Below are positions 1-8,169 of a stretch of 34,055 bases of DNA, one piece after another (positions within the stretch are counted from its first letter, which is position 1; every line of letters starts with the position of its first letter). The DNA lies in NCBI GenBank assembly GCA_037445185.1, contig JBBIKZ010000013.1:1-34055 (forward strand), in the 5' to 3' direction. A program made the position numbers and the translations under genes. The notes beneath the pieces were generated by a model. That model was given only the letters and a program-made list of their open reading frames with translations, was not told the origin of the DNA and made no database searches. This DNA comes from JANWZL01 sp037445185. Lineage in GTDB: Bacteria > Pseudomonadota > Gammaproteobacteria > Burkholderiales > Thiobacillaceae.

Positions 1-9
1 GGAGGATCT

Positions 10-1968
10 ATGAGCAACGCGACGCTCGCAGCGGAATTCGAGGCCTACAGCCGTTGGCGCAGCCAGCTGGCGAGCAGCATCATGGAGTACCGTCAGTGGC
101 TGGGCCGAGAGGACCTGAACGATGCCCAGCGCGACCTGCGCCTGCAGCAACTCATAGACCGCTTGGCGGAGGACAAGCTGCACGTCGCCTTCGTCGCCGA
201 GTTTTCGCGCGGCAAGTCCGAACTCATCAACGCCATTTTTCTGTCGGACCTGAAGCAACGCCTGCTGCCCTCCACTGCCGGCCGCACCACCATGTGCCCG
301 ACGGAGCTGCTGTATGACCCCGAGCGGCCGCCGCTGATCGAACTGCTGCCCATCGAGACCCGTGCCACCAATGCGACGGTGTCGGAATACAAGAACTACC
401 CCGAGGAGTGGACGGTAATCCCGATCGACGTCAACTCCAGCGAGCGCGTCACCCAGGCCATGCAGGAGGTGTGCCGGGTGAAGCCGGTCAGCCGGGAGGA
501 GGCCACACGCTACGGCCTGTTCAACCCGGACAACCCAGAGGACAGCCTCAACCTCAACGAGGACGGCACGGTCAGCATCCCGGCCTGGCGTCACGCGGTC
601 ATCAACTTTCCCCATCCCTTTCTGGAGAAGGGGCTGGTGGTCTACGACACGCCGGGCCTCAACGCCATCGGCGTGGAGCCGGAGCTCACCTTCAACCTGC
701 TGCCCAATGCCCACGCGGTATTGTTCATCCTGTCGGCGGACGCGGGGGTCACCAAGTCCGACATCGAGGTCTGGCGTCAGCACATCCAGCCGCGCGGCAA
801 GTCGCGCGGCCGGATCGTGGCCCTGAACAAGATCGACGGCCTCTGGGACGAGCTCAAGACGGAAGACCAGGTCAACGCCGAGATCGCCTCCCAGGTCAAG
901 AGCTGCGCCGACCTGCTGTGCATCGAGCCGCAGCAGATCTACCCCGTTTCCGCCCAGAAGGGCCTGCTGGCCAAGATCAACGGCGATGAACGGCTGCTGG
1001 CGAAGAGCCGCCTGACGGCCCTGGAGCAGGCCCTATCCGAGGAACTGATCCCCTCCAAGCAGGCCATCGTGCGCGACCAGACCGCCACCGAGATCGGCGA
1101 CATGCTGGCCAGCACCCGCGCCCTGCTGCTGGCCCGCCAGCGCAACATCGAGGAGCAGCTGGCGGAGCTCAGGGGCCTGCAGGGGAAGAACCAGGATGTG
1201 GTGCAACACATCATGCAGAAGATCGCCCAGGACAAGGAGGCCTTCGAACGCGGTCTGCAGCAGTTCCAGGCCCTGCGCAGCGTGTTCTCACAGCAGAGCA
1301 TCAAGCTCTTCTCCCACATCGGCAAGGACGTGATCAAGACCGAGGTGCGCACGGTGCGCGAGGCCATGGAGGGCAGCCGCTTCACCAAAGGGATGCGCGA
1401 CGCCATGAACAACTTCTTCATCCGCGTCGACGCGCACCTCGAACAGGCCATGGCCCAGGTGGAAGAGATCAGCAAGATGATGGAGGCGATGTACGCCAAG
1501 CTCAACGCGGAGCACGGCATCCAGCTCATCGCCATCCCGCCCTTCTCCATGCTCAAGTACCGCAAGGAAATGACCCGGCTGGAGGCCACCTACAACCGGC
1601 ACTTCAATACCCTGCTCAACCTGCTCACCACCGAGCAGCACACCCTCACCAGCCGGTTCTTCGAGACCCTGGCCAGCCGCGTGGTGCAGGTCTTCGACGC
1701 CACCAACCGGGAGGCGGAGAACTGGCTCAAATCCATCATGTCGCCGATGGAGACCCAGGTGCGGGAGCATCAGATGCAGCTGCGGCGGCGCCTGGAGAGC
1801 GTCAAACGCATCCACAAGGCGGTCGACACCCTGGATGACCGCATCACCGAGCTGGACCAGGCCCTGCAGGAGATCCGCCGTCAGTTGAGGGAACTCGAGA
1901 CCATCGGCAGCGACATCGCGCGCTGCATGGACGAGGACGTCACCGAGATGGCCCGCCTCGCGGCCTGA
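10..1968 (+). CDS. Dynamin-like GTPase
   Basis: A 652-residue large GTPase of the bacterial dynamin family, which remodels or binds membranes using GTP. The G1 loop is AEFSRGKSELINA at residues 63-75; the usual first Gly of GxxxxGKS is Ala. The G3 motif DTPGLN lies near residue 213 and the G4-like NKIDG near 272. The rest (about 350-650) is helical and charged, with long coiled-coil stretches typical of a dynamin stalk. No signal peptide is seen, so it is probably cytosolic and membrane-recruited. The start is supported by GGAGG six bases upstream, at the window edge. It stands alone downstream, converging on the ferredoxin gene; anything upstream is outside the window. Partner and target membrane are unknown. 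Confidence 0.88.
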   Translation: MSNATLAAEFEAYSRWRSQLASSIMEYRQWLGREDLNDAQRDLRLQQLIDRLAEDKLHVAFVAEFSRGKSELINAIFLSDLKQRLLPSTAGRTTMCPTELLYDPERPPLIELLPIETRATNATVSEYKNYPEEWTVIPIDVNSSERVTQAMQEVCRVKPVSREEATRYGLFNPDNPEDSLNLNEDGTVSIPAWRHAVINFPHPFLEKGLVVYDTPGLNAIGVEPELTFNLLPNAHAVLFILSADAGVTKSDIEVWRQHIQPRGKSRGRIVALNKIDGLWDELKTEDQVNAEIASQVKSCADLLCIEPQQIYPVSAQKGLLAKINGDERLLAKSRLTALEQALSEELIPSKQAIVRDQTATEIGDMLASTRALLLARQRNIEEQLAELRGLQGKNQDVVQHIMQKIAQDKEAFERGLQQFQALRSVFSQQSIKLFSHIGKDVIKTEVRTVREAMEGSRFTKGMRDAMNNFFIRVDAHLEQAMAQVEEISKMMEAMYAKLNAEHGIQLIAIPPFSMLKYRKEMTRLEATYNRHFNTLLNLLTTEQHTLTSRFFETLASRVVQVFDATNREAENWLKSIMSPMETQVREHQMQLRRRLESVKRIHKAVDTLDDRITELDQALQEIRRQLRELETIGSDIARCMDEDVTEMARLAA

Positions 1969-2079
1969 ATTGTCCGCACGCCCCGCGACCGCTGAATGTC
2001 GGCAGGCGCGGCGGACGGGTCGAATTGTGCGCGATCGCGCGACATGCCGCGCCGTTTGCAGGGCTAGCCCCGGGCCGCG
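1969..2079. other. Convergent intergenic gap
   Basis: A short gap between the convergent GTPase and ferredoxin genes. It holds a perfect 12-bp palindrome GCGCGATCGCGC at about 2029-2040, but no T-run and no open frame with a ribosome binding site. No clear intrinsic terminator is visible. Confidence 0.4.
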
Positions 2080-2328
2080 CTATTTCCCGGTCAACCGGTG
2101 GTATTTCTCCATCAACTGCTCCCGCGCCTCGACATAGTCGGGATTGAGCGGGATGCAATCGACCGGGCAGACCTCCCTGCACTGGGGGGTGTCGAAATGC
2201 CCGACGCACTCGGTGCACTTGTTGGGGTCGATGACGTAGATCTCCTCCCCCTGGGAGATGGCCCCGTTGGGACACTCCGGTTCGCACACGTCGCAGTTGA
2301 TGCATTCGTCGGTAATCATCAGGGCCAT
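2080..2328 (-). CDS. YfhL-family 2[4Fe-4S] ferredoxin
   Basis: An 82-residue dicluster ferredoxin, a small cytosolic electron carrier. Cluster-binding cysteines are at 9, 12, 15 and 19 (CxxCxxCxxxCP) and at 38, 41, 50 and 54, where the CxxC-x8-CxxxCP spacing has the insertion typical of the YfhL/Allochromatium-type ferredoxins. I chose the ATG at 2328 rather than the GTG one codon upstream because GAGG sits six bases before it. It is the last gene of the M16-M16-rsmD-coaD-ferredoxin unit and begins 20 bases after coaD. The redox partner cannot be told from the sequence. Confidence 0.92.
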   Translation of the reverse strand: MALMITDECINCDVCEPECPNGAISQGEEIYVIDPNKCTECVGHFDTPQCREVCPVDCIPLNPDYVEAREQLMEKYHRLTGK

Positions 2329-2348
2329 CACTAACCTCGGCTTGACTC

Positions 2349-2831
2349 TTACATGGGTTGCAATTTGGTGGCCAGCCGCTCGGCAATCAAGGGGGCCACG
2401 AAAGGACGCACGTCGCCGCCCAGACGGGCGATCTCACGCACCATGCTGGCGGAGACGAACATGTATTGTTCGCCCGGCATCATGAACACCGTCTCCAGGT
2501 CAGGGTTCATGCTGCGGTTCATGCCCGCGAGCTGAAATTCGTATTCGAAGTCCGACACGGCACGCAAACCCCTCAGCACGAGGCTGGTGCCCTCTCGGCG
2601 CACGAACTCCACCAGCAGGCCGTCGAAGCCCTCCACGCGCACGCCCGGCAGGTCGGCGAGGCTGTCGCGCGCCATGGCGATGCGCTCATCCAGGCTGAAG
2701 AAGGGGCGCTTGCCGGCGTTGGCCGCCACCGCCACCACCACCTCGTCGAAGATGCGCGCCGCCCGGCGCACCAGGTCCTCATGGCCGCGGGTGATGGGGT
2801 CGAAGGTGCCGGGATAGACGATCCTGCGCAT
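2349..2831 (-). CDS. coaD: Pantetheine-phosphate adenylyltransferase
   Basis: Phosphopantetheine adenylyltransferase (160 aa, usual length). It transfers AMP from ATP to 4'-phosphopantetheine to give dephospho-CoA, the penultimate step of coenzyme A synthesis, in the cytosol. The nucleotidyltransferase signature YPGTFDPITRGH is at residues 6-17, with the TxGH motif at 14-17; the C-terminal ATP-binding motif appears as SASMVREIA near residue 128. The start codon overlaps the rsmD stop by one base (TGATG), indicating translational coupling. Confidence 0.97.
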   Translation of the reverse strand: MRRIVYPGTFDPITRGHEDLVRRAARIFDEVVVAVAANAGKRPFFSLDERIAMARDSLADLPGVRVEGFDGLLVEFVRREGTSLVLRGLRAVSDFEYEFQLAGMNRSMNPDLETVFMMPGEQYMFVSASMVREIARLGGDVRPFVAPLIAERLATKLQPM

Positions 2832-3367
2832 CAGGCTGGCTCCAGGAGGCAGAAGTGAGAGGCCCCGGCGCGTCCCTCGCGCAGCACGCGCCAGCCGCCG
2901 AGGTCCGGGCGCTCGCCGAATTCGGCGTAGATTCTACCGCCCGCCGACAGGTGTGTCGCGGCGGCGGCCAATGCGGGGGCGAGCAACCCGGAGCGATAAG
3001 GCGGATCGAGCAAGATCAGATCGAAGCGACCGCAATCCCCGGCGAGATACTCGAGCCCGTCCCCCGCCACGATGCGCACCTGTGCCGCCCCCAGGCGGGC
3101 GGCCTGCTCACGCAGCCTGGCCAGGACCCGCGCATCCCGCTCCACCATCACCACCTCCGCAGCCCCACGGGAGGCGGCCTCGAAGCCGAGGGCGCCGCTG
3201 CCGGCGAACAGGTCCAGGCAGCGCTGACCGTCCAGGCGCTGGCCCAGCCAGTTGAACAGGGTCTCCCGCACCCGGTCGGGTGTGGGCCGCAAGCCTGGCA
3301 CATCGGGGAAGGCGAGCACCCGGCTGCGCCAGACGCCGCCGATGATGCGCACCCGATTGGGCGACAA
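2831..3367 (-). CDS. rsmD: 16S rRNA (guanine-966-N2)-methyltransferase
   Basis: RsmD methylates N2 of G966 in 16S rRNA during 30S assembly. Visible motifs are RIIGG at the N terminus, the SAM-binding LDLFAGSGALGFEA and the catalytic LDPPY. The open frame extends upstream to 3496, inside the preceding peptidase gene, but that extension has no family-like residues. I place the start at TTG 3367 (AGG about seven bases upstream, giving 178 aa); GTG at 3352 (173 aa) is the alternative. It starts just after the M16 stop and overlaps coaD by one base. Confidence 0.93.
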   Translation of the reverse strand: MSPNRVRIIGGVWRSRVLAFPDVPGLRPTPDRVRETLFNWLGQRLDGQRCLDLFAGSGALGFEAASRGAAEVVMVERDARVLARLREQAARLGAAQVRIVAGDGLEYLAGDCGRFDLILLDPPYRSGLLAPALAAAATHLSAGGRIYAEFGERPDLGGWRVLREGRAGASHFCLLEPA

Positions 3368-3374
3368 GCTACGC

Positions 3375-5033
3375 CTAGCGGCCGTCTGCCTCAATTTGTC
3401 CGCCGACGATGACGGTATGCATGGCCTCGGGCCGGATGCGCTCGCGGAAGGCACGCAGGACGTCTTCCCGCGTGACGGCTTCCACCCGGCTGGCATAGCT
3501 GTCCAGCCAGTCCAGCGGCAGACGGTAGAAGCCGATCACCGCCAGGTGGTCGAGGATCTTGCGGTTGCTGTCGAGCCGCAGCGGGAAGCTGCCGACGAGG
3601 TAGTTCTTCGCTTGCGCCAGTTCCGCCTCGGTCGGTCCGTCGCGCAGGAACTGCTCCAGCGTCTCGCGCACCACCCGCAGCGCCTCCGCCGTGGCCTCGC
3701 GCCGGGTCTGCAGCCCCATGGTGAACGGCCCCAGCTCCTGCATGGGCTGGAAGGCGCTGTAGGCACTGTAGGCCAGCCCTCGCTTCTGGCGCACCTCGCG
3801 CATGATGCGGGAATCGAAACCACCGCTGCCGAGGATGTAATTGCCCACCACCAGGGGGAAGAAATCCGGATCGTCGCGCCTCATGCCGGGCAGGCCCAGG
3901 AACAGATGGCTCTGCGTCGCGTGGTGGGGGATGACCTGCTCGGTGCCGCGCGTACCGGGCTGCACGGCAGGGATGGGCGGCGGCGCCTCACCCGCGGGCA
4001 GGCCGTCCGTCAGGACCTCGGCCAACTGCTCGGCCTCCGCCCGGCCGATGTCGCCCATGATGGCCAGGGTGGCATTGGCTGCGCGGTAATAGCGGCGGTG
4101 GAAGGCCAGCAGGTCGTCCCGGTCGAGACGCTCCAAGGCGTCGATCTCACCGGACTCGTCCAGGGCATAGGGATGGTCGCCGTAGACAGCGGCCTGTAAG
4201 GCCCGCTCGCCCAGATACTGCGGCGTGGTCGCCGCCTCCTTGAGCCCCGCCACGGCCCTGGCGCGTTCGCGCGCCAGCACGGCGGCCTCGAAGCGTGGCG
4301 CGCTGATGACCGCCCGCAGCACGGACACGGCCTGCTCGCGCACCTCGGCGCTGCTCAGGGTGCGCAGGCCGAAGCCGGCGCGATCCTGGTCGAAATGTCC
4401 GGACAGGATGGCGCCGACGTCGGCCAGGCGTTCGGCGATCTCTTGCTCGGACCAGACGCCCGCGCCGAGCGCCATCAGCTGGCGCGTCATCCTGGCCAGG
4501 CCGGAGCGCTCACGCGTGTCGCGCGCGCTCCCGGCGGCGAAGGTCACGCTCACGTCCAGCATGGGCAGCTCGCGGTTTTCGACGAAATAGACCCGCGCCC
4601 CGCCAGTCGTGGTCCAGTGCTGGATCTGCAGGCCGGCCAAGGCCGGCAGGGTGAGCAACAGGGCGAGGACAAGCGCGATCTGTCTCGGCAAACGCTGAAT
4701 AAATGGTTGCGCGGGCGAAACGCTGCCTTGCGCGGTGGCGCCCAAAAGCGAAGCCCGAGAGCCCCCGAAGGGGATCGGGCCGCTTTTGGGCAGCCGGGCG
4801 ACCTCTCTGGGCGCCCCCTGCATCCCAGCTCGCGGTCGCATCCCCGCACCGCGGGGCCCCTGCGCCGCGCTCGCCGGTCGCCCCGCTGCCTCGCCTATCT
4901 CCTTGATAGGTGGCTGCGCCGAAACTCGCCATGGAAGGATATTTTCCATAGCTCGTTTTCTCGGTCGCTGCGCGCCGTGCGCCTTGCGCTTCATCCCGCT
5001 CGCCGATTTCTTCAGCATTTCCCTAGCGGACAT
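3375..5033 (-). CDS. M16 peptidase-like protein (inactive partner) with inserted N-terminal element
   Basis: An M16 (pitrilysin/insulinase) family protein, normally about 440 aa, here 552 aa. It lacks the zinc motif: where the partner has HVLEH, it has RMTRQ. It keeps the late R-x-x-GLAY motif (RQKRGLAYSAYS) of M16 substrate-clamping subunits, so it is probably the non-catalytic half of a periplasmic heterodimer with the upstream gene. Residues about 5-115 are Ala/Pro/Arg/Gly-rich and encoded by the inserted repeat at 4690-5020. The original signal-like hydrophobic stretch follows at about 118-133. The ATG at 5033 overlaps the partner's stop by 11 bases and was probably the original start. 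A TTG at 4691 could restart translation just before the hydrophobic stretch. Whether export still works is unclear. Confidence 0.85.
   Translation of the reverse strand: MSAREMLKKSASGMKRKAHGAQRPRKRAMENILPWRVSAQPPIKEIGEAAGRPASAAQGPRGAGMRPRAGMQGAPREVARLPKSGPIPFGGSRASLLGATAQGSVSPAQPFIQRLPRQIALVLALLLTLPALAGLQIQHWTTTGGARVYFVENRELPMLDVSVTFAAGSARDTRERSGLARMTRQLMALGAGVWSEQEIAERLADVGAILSGHFDQDRAGFGLRTLSSAEVREQAVSVLRAVISAPRFEAAVLARERARAVAGLKEAATTPQYLGERALQAAVYGDHPYALDESGEIDALERLDRDDLLAFHRRYYRAANATLAIMGDIGRAEAEQLAEVLTDGLPAGEAPPPIPAVQPGTRGTEQVIPHHATQSHLFLGLPGMRRDDPDFFPLVVGNYILGSGGFDSRIMREVRQKRGLAYSAYSAFQPMQELGPFTMGLQTRREATAEALRVVRETLEQFLRDGPTEAELAQAKNYLVGSFPLRLDSNRKILDHLAVIGFYRLPLDWLDSYASRVEAVTREDVLRAFRERIRPEAMHTVIVGGQIEADGR
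4690..5020. mobile_element. MITE-like element, 331 bp, with terminal inverted repeats
   Basis: The left end AAACGCTGAATAAATGG (4690-4706) and right end, read on the minus strand, AAATGCTGAAGAAATCGG (5020-5003) are imperfect inverted copies. Between them lie three hairpins: a near-continuous stem at 4740-4791 with arms GCCCAAAAGCG and CGCTTTTGGGC, CCTATC/GATAGG at 4894-4910, and ATGGAA/TTCCAT at 4931-4949. No transposase is encoded. It sits between codon 4 and the signal-like hydrophobic stretch of an M16 gene and is open in that frame. No convincing target-site duplication is visible. The reading as a non-autonomous mobile element is inference from structure and position. Confidence 0.7.
4740..4791. 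repeat. Long hairpin inside the MITE-like element
   Basis: Outer arms of 11 bp (GCCCAAAAGCG/CGCTTTTGGGC) enclose a second stem (GCCCGA/TCGGGC) and a CCCC-ttcg-GGGG tip on the minus strand. Together they make a rod of about 50 nt, the most stable structure in the element. Transcribed from the peptidase operon, it would fold within the coding region of the second M16 gene. Confidence 0.75.
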
Positions 5034-6396
5034 GGCGGTCTGCCTTCGAGTCGGCTACGGGCCGATTCCGGGTCGTCTCGATCGGTTGGGGATCCAGTCG
5101 AGCCAGACTCAAACGCTCGTCGGTGAGGTAGCGCCTGGCCACGTCGCGCACCTGCTCGGCGGTCACCTGACGCAGCTTCTCGATGCGCAGCGCCCGGTTA
5201 CGGTGCCCCAGCCCTGCGCTCTCCCATTCACCGATCTGCATGGCCTGGAAGAAGAGGGAGTCCTGTTCGAAGACCTGGCCCGCCACCACCTGGGCCTTGA
5301 CCCGTTCGAGTTCCCGTTCTTCCACGCCTGCCTCACGGATGCGCTCTATCTCGGCACGGATGCCCGCCACCACGTCGTCGAGGGATTTGCCCTCGGCCGC
5401 GGTCGCGCTGACGAAAAACAGGGCCGGTCCCCGCGCCACCGGGTCGTAGCCGGCGCCCACGCCCACCGCCAACTGCTGCGCCTTGACGAGCGCGCGCGGC
5501 AGACGCGCGGAGGCATGGCCGTCCAGCACCCCCTCCAGGATCTCCAGGGCATAGGGCTCCCAGTCGTTCGCCGGGTCCCTGAGGCGGGGGACGTGCCAGG
5601 CCAGGTAGACCGCCGGCAGCTTCGCCGGTGCCTTGACCGTGACCTGCCGTATACCGCGGGGTTCCACCTCGTTGTGGGGCTTGCGCAGCGGCTGTTCGCG
5701 CGGCGGGATGGCGCCGAAATGCCGCTCCGCCAGGGCGAAGACCGCCTCGGGCTCGACATCGCCCACCACCACCAGGATGGCGTTGTTGGGGGCGTACCAG
5801 CGGCGGTACCAGTCGCGTGCGTCCTCCAAACGCATGTGCTGCAGGTCATCCATCCAACCGATGACCGGGTGCCGGTAGGGGTGGGTCTGGTAGGCGGTGG
5901 CCATGAGGGCCTCGAACAGCAGGGCCTGGGGATTGTCCTCGGTGCGTAGCCGCCGCTCCTCCATCACCACCTGGATCTCCTTGGCGTACGCTTCCGGCGA
6001 GAAGGCCAGATTGGCCATGCGGTCGGCCTCCAGCCCGAAGGCAAGGGCCAGTCGGTCGGCCTGCAGGGTCTGGTGATAGACGGTGTGGTCGCGCGAGGTG
6101 AAGGCGTTCTCCCGACCGCCGGCCGCGGCGATGCGGCGCGAGAATTCACCCGCGGGCACCTCGGGCGTGCCCTTGAACATCATGTGCTCGAGCACGTGGG
6201 CCACCCCGGTCACCCCGTAGCTCTCGTCCATGCTGCCCGCCCGGTACCAAAGCTGGCTCACCACCACCGGCGCCCGATGATCGGTTTTGACGATCACCTT
6301 GAGCCCATTGTGCAGCGTGCGTTCCACCGTGTCGGCGCCCGCGCCCGCTGCACACAGCGCGAGCGTCAGGGCCCAGGCGGTCAGCCATGCCCGCAT
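5023..6396 (-). CDS. Zinc peptidase, M16 family (catalytic subunit)
   Basis: An M16B peptidase of 457 aa. The inverted zinc motif HVLEH is at residues 67-71, and the third zinc ligand is Glu147 (76 residues after the second His). A signal peptide is visible (MRAWLTAWALTLALCAAGAGA), so it is likely periplasmic. An upstream ATG at 6435 would add 13 residues before this signal; I prefer 6396. It is followed by an inactive M16 paralogue that overlaps its last 11 bases. The pair heads the unit with rsmD, coaD and a ferredoxin gene and diverges from ftsY. The physiological substrate is unknown; degradation of periplasmic peptides is the family's general role. Confidence 0.92.
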   Translation of the reverse strand: MRAWLTAWALTLALCAAGAGADTVERTLHNGLKVIVKTDHRAPVVVSQLWYRAGSMDESYGVTGVAHVLEHMMFKGTPEVPAGEFSRRIAAAGGRENAFTSRDHTVYHQTLQADRLALAFGLEADRMANLAFSPEAYAKEIQVVMEERRLRTEDNPQALLFEALMATAYQTHPYRHPVIGWMDDLQHMRLEDARDWYRRWYAPNNAILVVVGDVEPEAVFALAERHFGAIPPREQPLRKPHNEVEPRGIRQVTVKAPAKLPAVYLAWHVPRLRDPANDWEPYALEILEGVLDGHASARLPRALVKAQQLAVGVGAGYDPVARGPALFFVSATAAEGKSLDDVVAGIRAEIERIREAGVEERELERVKAQVVAGQVFEQDSLFFQAMQIGEWESAGLGHRNRALRIEKLRQVTAEQVRDVARRYLTDERLSLARLDPQPIETTRNRPVADSKADRHVR

Positions 6397-6415
6397 CGTC
6401 GTTGTTCCCGCAGTC

Positions 6416-6443
6416 CTGTCATCGCAAAGGGGCATGATAAGAT
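6416..6443 (+). promoter_or_regulatory. Candidate ftsY promoter (extended -10)
   Basis: CTGTCA (6416-6421), a 16-bp spacer and TAAGAT (6438-6443) preceded by TG one base upstream, an extended -10 pattern. It lies in the divergent gap between the M16 gene and ftsY, about 40 bases before the ftsY start. The -10 sits in a small inverted repeat ATGAT-aag-ATCAT. Confidence 0.45.
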
Positions 6444-6481
6444 CATCGTGTCAGCAACGCATTCTCTGACCCCATCGCGTC

Positions 6482-7504
6482 GTGTTCGGTTTCCTCAAAC
6501 CAGGCAGCAAGCCCCCCTCCCCCGCCGAGCCCGCATCCACGTCCGATCCCGTCACGCCCCCGGGAACCCCGGCCCGGCCGAGTTGGACCCAGCGCCTCAA
6601 GGCGGGCTTGAGCAAGACCCGCCAGGTCCTCAACACGCCGGTGGGCGACCTGTTCCGTCGCCATGCCAAGATCGACGAGGCCCTGTTCGAGGAACTGGAA
6701 GAGATCCTGCTCACCGCCGACGTGGGCGTGGAGGCGACCGAACACCTGCTCGACGCCCTGCGCAAACGGGTCAAGCGGGACAAGCTCACCGACGCCGGCG
6801 AGCTGCGCGACGCCCTCAAAGACCTCATGCTGGAACTGCTCACCCCCCTGGAGGCCCCGCTCGACGTCACGCGCGCCCGCCCCTTCGTCATCATGCTGGC
6901 GGGGGTGAACGGCGCCGGCAAGACCACCACCATCGGCAAGCTGGCCAAACGCTTCCAGGGCGAGGGCTGCTCCGTGCTGCTGGCCGCCGGCGATACCTTC
7001 CGCGCGGCGGCGCGTGAGCAGCTCGCCGTTTGGGGTGAGCGCAACCGGGTGGAGGTCGTCGGCGGCCAGGGCACGGATCCGGCGGCGGTGATCTTCGATG
7101 CCGTGCAGTCGGCGCGCGCACGCGGCATCGACGTCGTGCTGGCCGACACCGCCGGCCGGCTGCCGACCCAGCTGCACCTGATGGAGGAGATCCGCAAGGT
7201 GCGACGGGTGATCCAGAAGGCCGATCCCACGGCACCGCACGAGGTCATGCTGGTGCTCGATGCCAACACCGGCCAGAACGCGCTCGCCCAGGTCAAGGCC
7301 TTCGGCGAGGCCATCCAGGTCACCGGGCTTGCGCTCACCAAACTGGACGGCACCGCCAAGGGGGGAGTCATCGCCGCCCTGGCCCGCCGTAGCACGCAGG
7401 CCGGACAGCCCATCCCCGTGCGCTACATCGGCATCGGCGAGGGCCTGGACGATCTGCAGCCCTTCCGGGCGCGCGAATTCGTCGATGCCCTGTTCGGCGA
7501 CTGA
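6482..7504 (+). CDS. ftsY: Signal recognition particle receptor FtsY
   Basis: FtsY (340 aa), the SRP-receptor GTPase that delivers ribosome-nascent chain-SRP complexes to the Sec translocon at the inner membrane. The helical N domain is at about residues 40-125. The G domain has GVNGAGKTT at 141-149, DTAGR at 222-226 and TKLD at 286-289, with the SRP-family GTAKGG after it. The acidic A domain of the E. coli protein (497 aa) is reduced to a short Pro-rich segment of about 35 residues, as in many bacteria. The start is GTG (residues MFGFLK) without a strong ribosome binding site. It heads ftsY-ftsE-ftsX, with ftsE eight bases downstream. Confidence 0.97.
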   Translation: MFGFLKPGSKPPSPAEPASTSDPVTPPGTPARPSWTQRLKAGLSKTRQVLNTPVGDLFRRHAKIDEALFEELEEILLTADVGVEATEHLLDALRKRVKRDKLTDAGELRDALKDLMLELLTPLEAPLDVTRARPFVIMLAGVNGAGKTTTIGKLAKRFQGEGCSVLLAAGDTFRAAAREQLAVWGERNRVEVVGGQGTDPAAVIFDAVQSARARGIDVVLADTAGRLPTQLHLMEEIRKVRRVIQKADPTAPHEVMLVLDANTGQNALAQVKAFGEAIQVTGLALTKLDGTAKGGVIAALARRSTQAGQPIPVRYIGIGEGLDDLQPFRAREFVDALFGD

Positions 7505-7512
7505 ACGCCGGG

Positions 7513-8169
7513 ATGATCGAATTCGACCGCGTCACCAAGCGCTACCCCGGCGGTCACGAGGCCCTCACCGATGTGAGTCTCAAGATCGCCCAGGGCGAGA
7601 TGGTCTTCCTCACCGGCCACTCGGGCGCCGGCAAGAGCACCCTGCTCAAGCTCACCGCCGCCATCGAGCGGCCCACCGGCGGGCAGATCATCGTCAACGG
7701 CCAGAACATCAGCCGGCTCAAGCGGGCGGCCATGCCCTACCTTCGCCGCAACATCGGCCTCATCTTCCAGGAACACAAGCTGCTCTACGACCGCTCGGTG
7801 TTCGACAACGTGCTGCTGCCCCTGCACATCCAGGGCCTGACCGGTCAGGACGCAGCCAAACGGGTGCGCGCCGCGCTGGACAAGGTGGGGCTGCTCAAAC
7901 GGGAAAAGGCGCGCCCCATCACCCTCTCGGGCGGCGAGCAGCAGCGGCTGTGCATCGCCCGCGCCATCGTCAGCCGGCCGGCCATCGTGCTGGCCGACGA
8001 GCCCATGGCCAACCTCGACGACGCCTACGCCACCGAGATCATGGACATGTTCCGCGCCTTCAACCAGGTCGGGGTCACCCTGGTCATCACCACCCATAAC
8101 CTGGACCTCATCCGCCGCTACGGCGGTCGCACCATCAAGCTGGAACGGGGCAGGATAGTCACGGCATGA
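7513..8169 (+). CDS. ftsE: Cell division ATP-binding protein FtsE
   Basis: FtsE (218 aa), the ATPase of the FtsEX complex, which transmits ATP-driven conformational change across the inner membrane to activate septal peptidoglycan hydrolases. Walker A is GHSGAGKST at 35-43, the Q-loop is IFQEHKLL near 84-91, the ABC signature LSGGEQQR is at 138-145 and Walker B IVLADEP is at 158-164; a switch His follows (ITTHN). Its end overlaps ftsX by four bases (ATGA). Confidence 0.97.
   Translation: MIEFDRVTKRYPGGHEALTDVSLKIAQGEMVFLTGHSGAGKSTLLKLTAAIERPTGGQIIVNGQNISRLKRAAMPYLRRNIGLIFQEHKLLYDRSVFDNVLLPLHIQGLTGQDAAKRVRAALDKVGLLKREKARPITLSGGEQQRLCIARAIVSRPAIVLADEPMANLDDAYATEIMDMFRAFNQVGVTLVITTHNLDLIRRYGGRTIKLERGRIVTA

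Noticed and set aside
2029..2040. GCGCGATCGCGC palindrome as regulatory site
   Set aside because: Lies in a convergent gap with no promoter; such palindromes are expected in GC-rich DNA.
3368..3496. N-terminal extension of RsmD from ATG 3496
   Set aside because: Overlaps the end of the M16 gene and has no family-like residues; RsmD homology begins at RIIGG.
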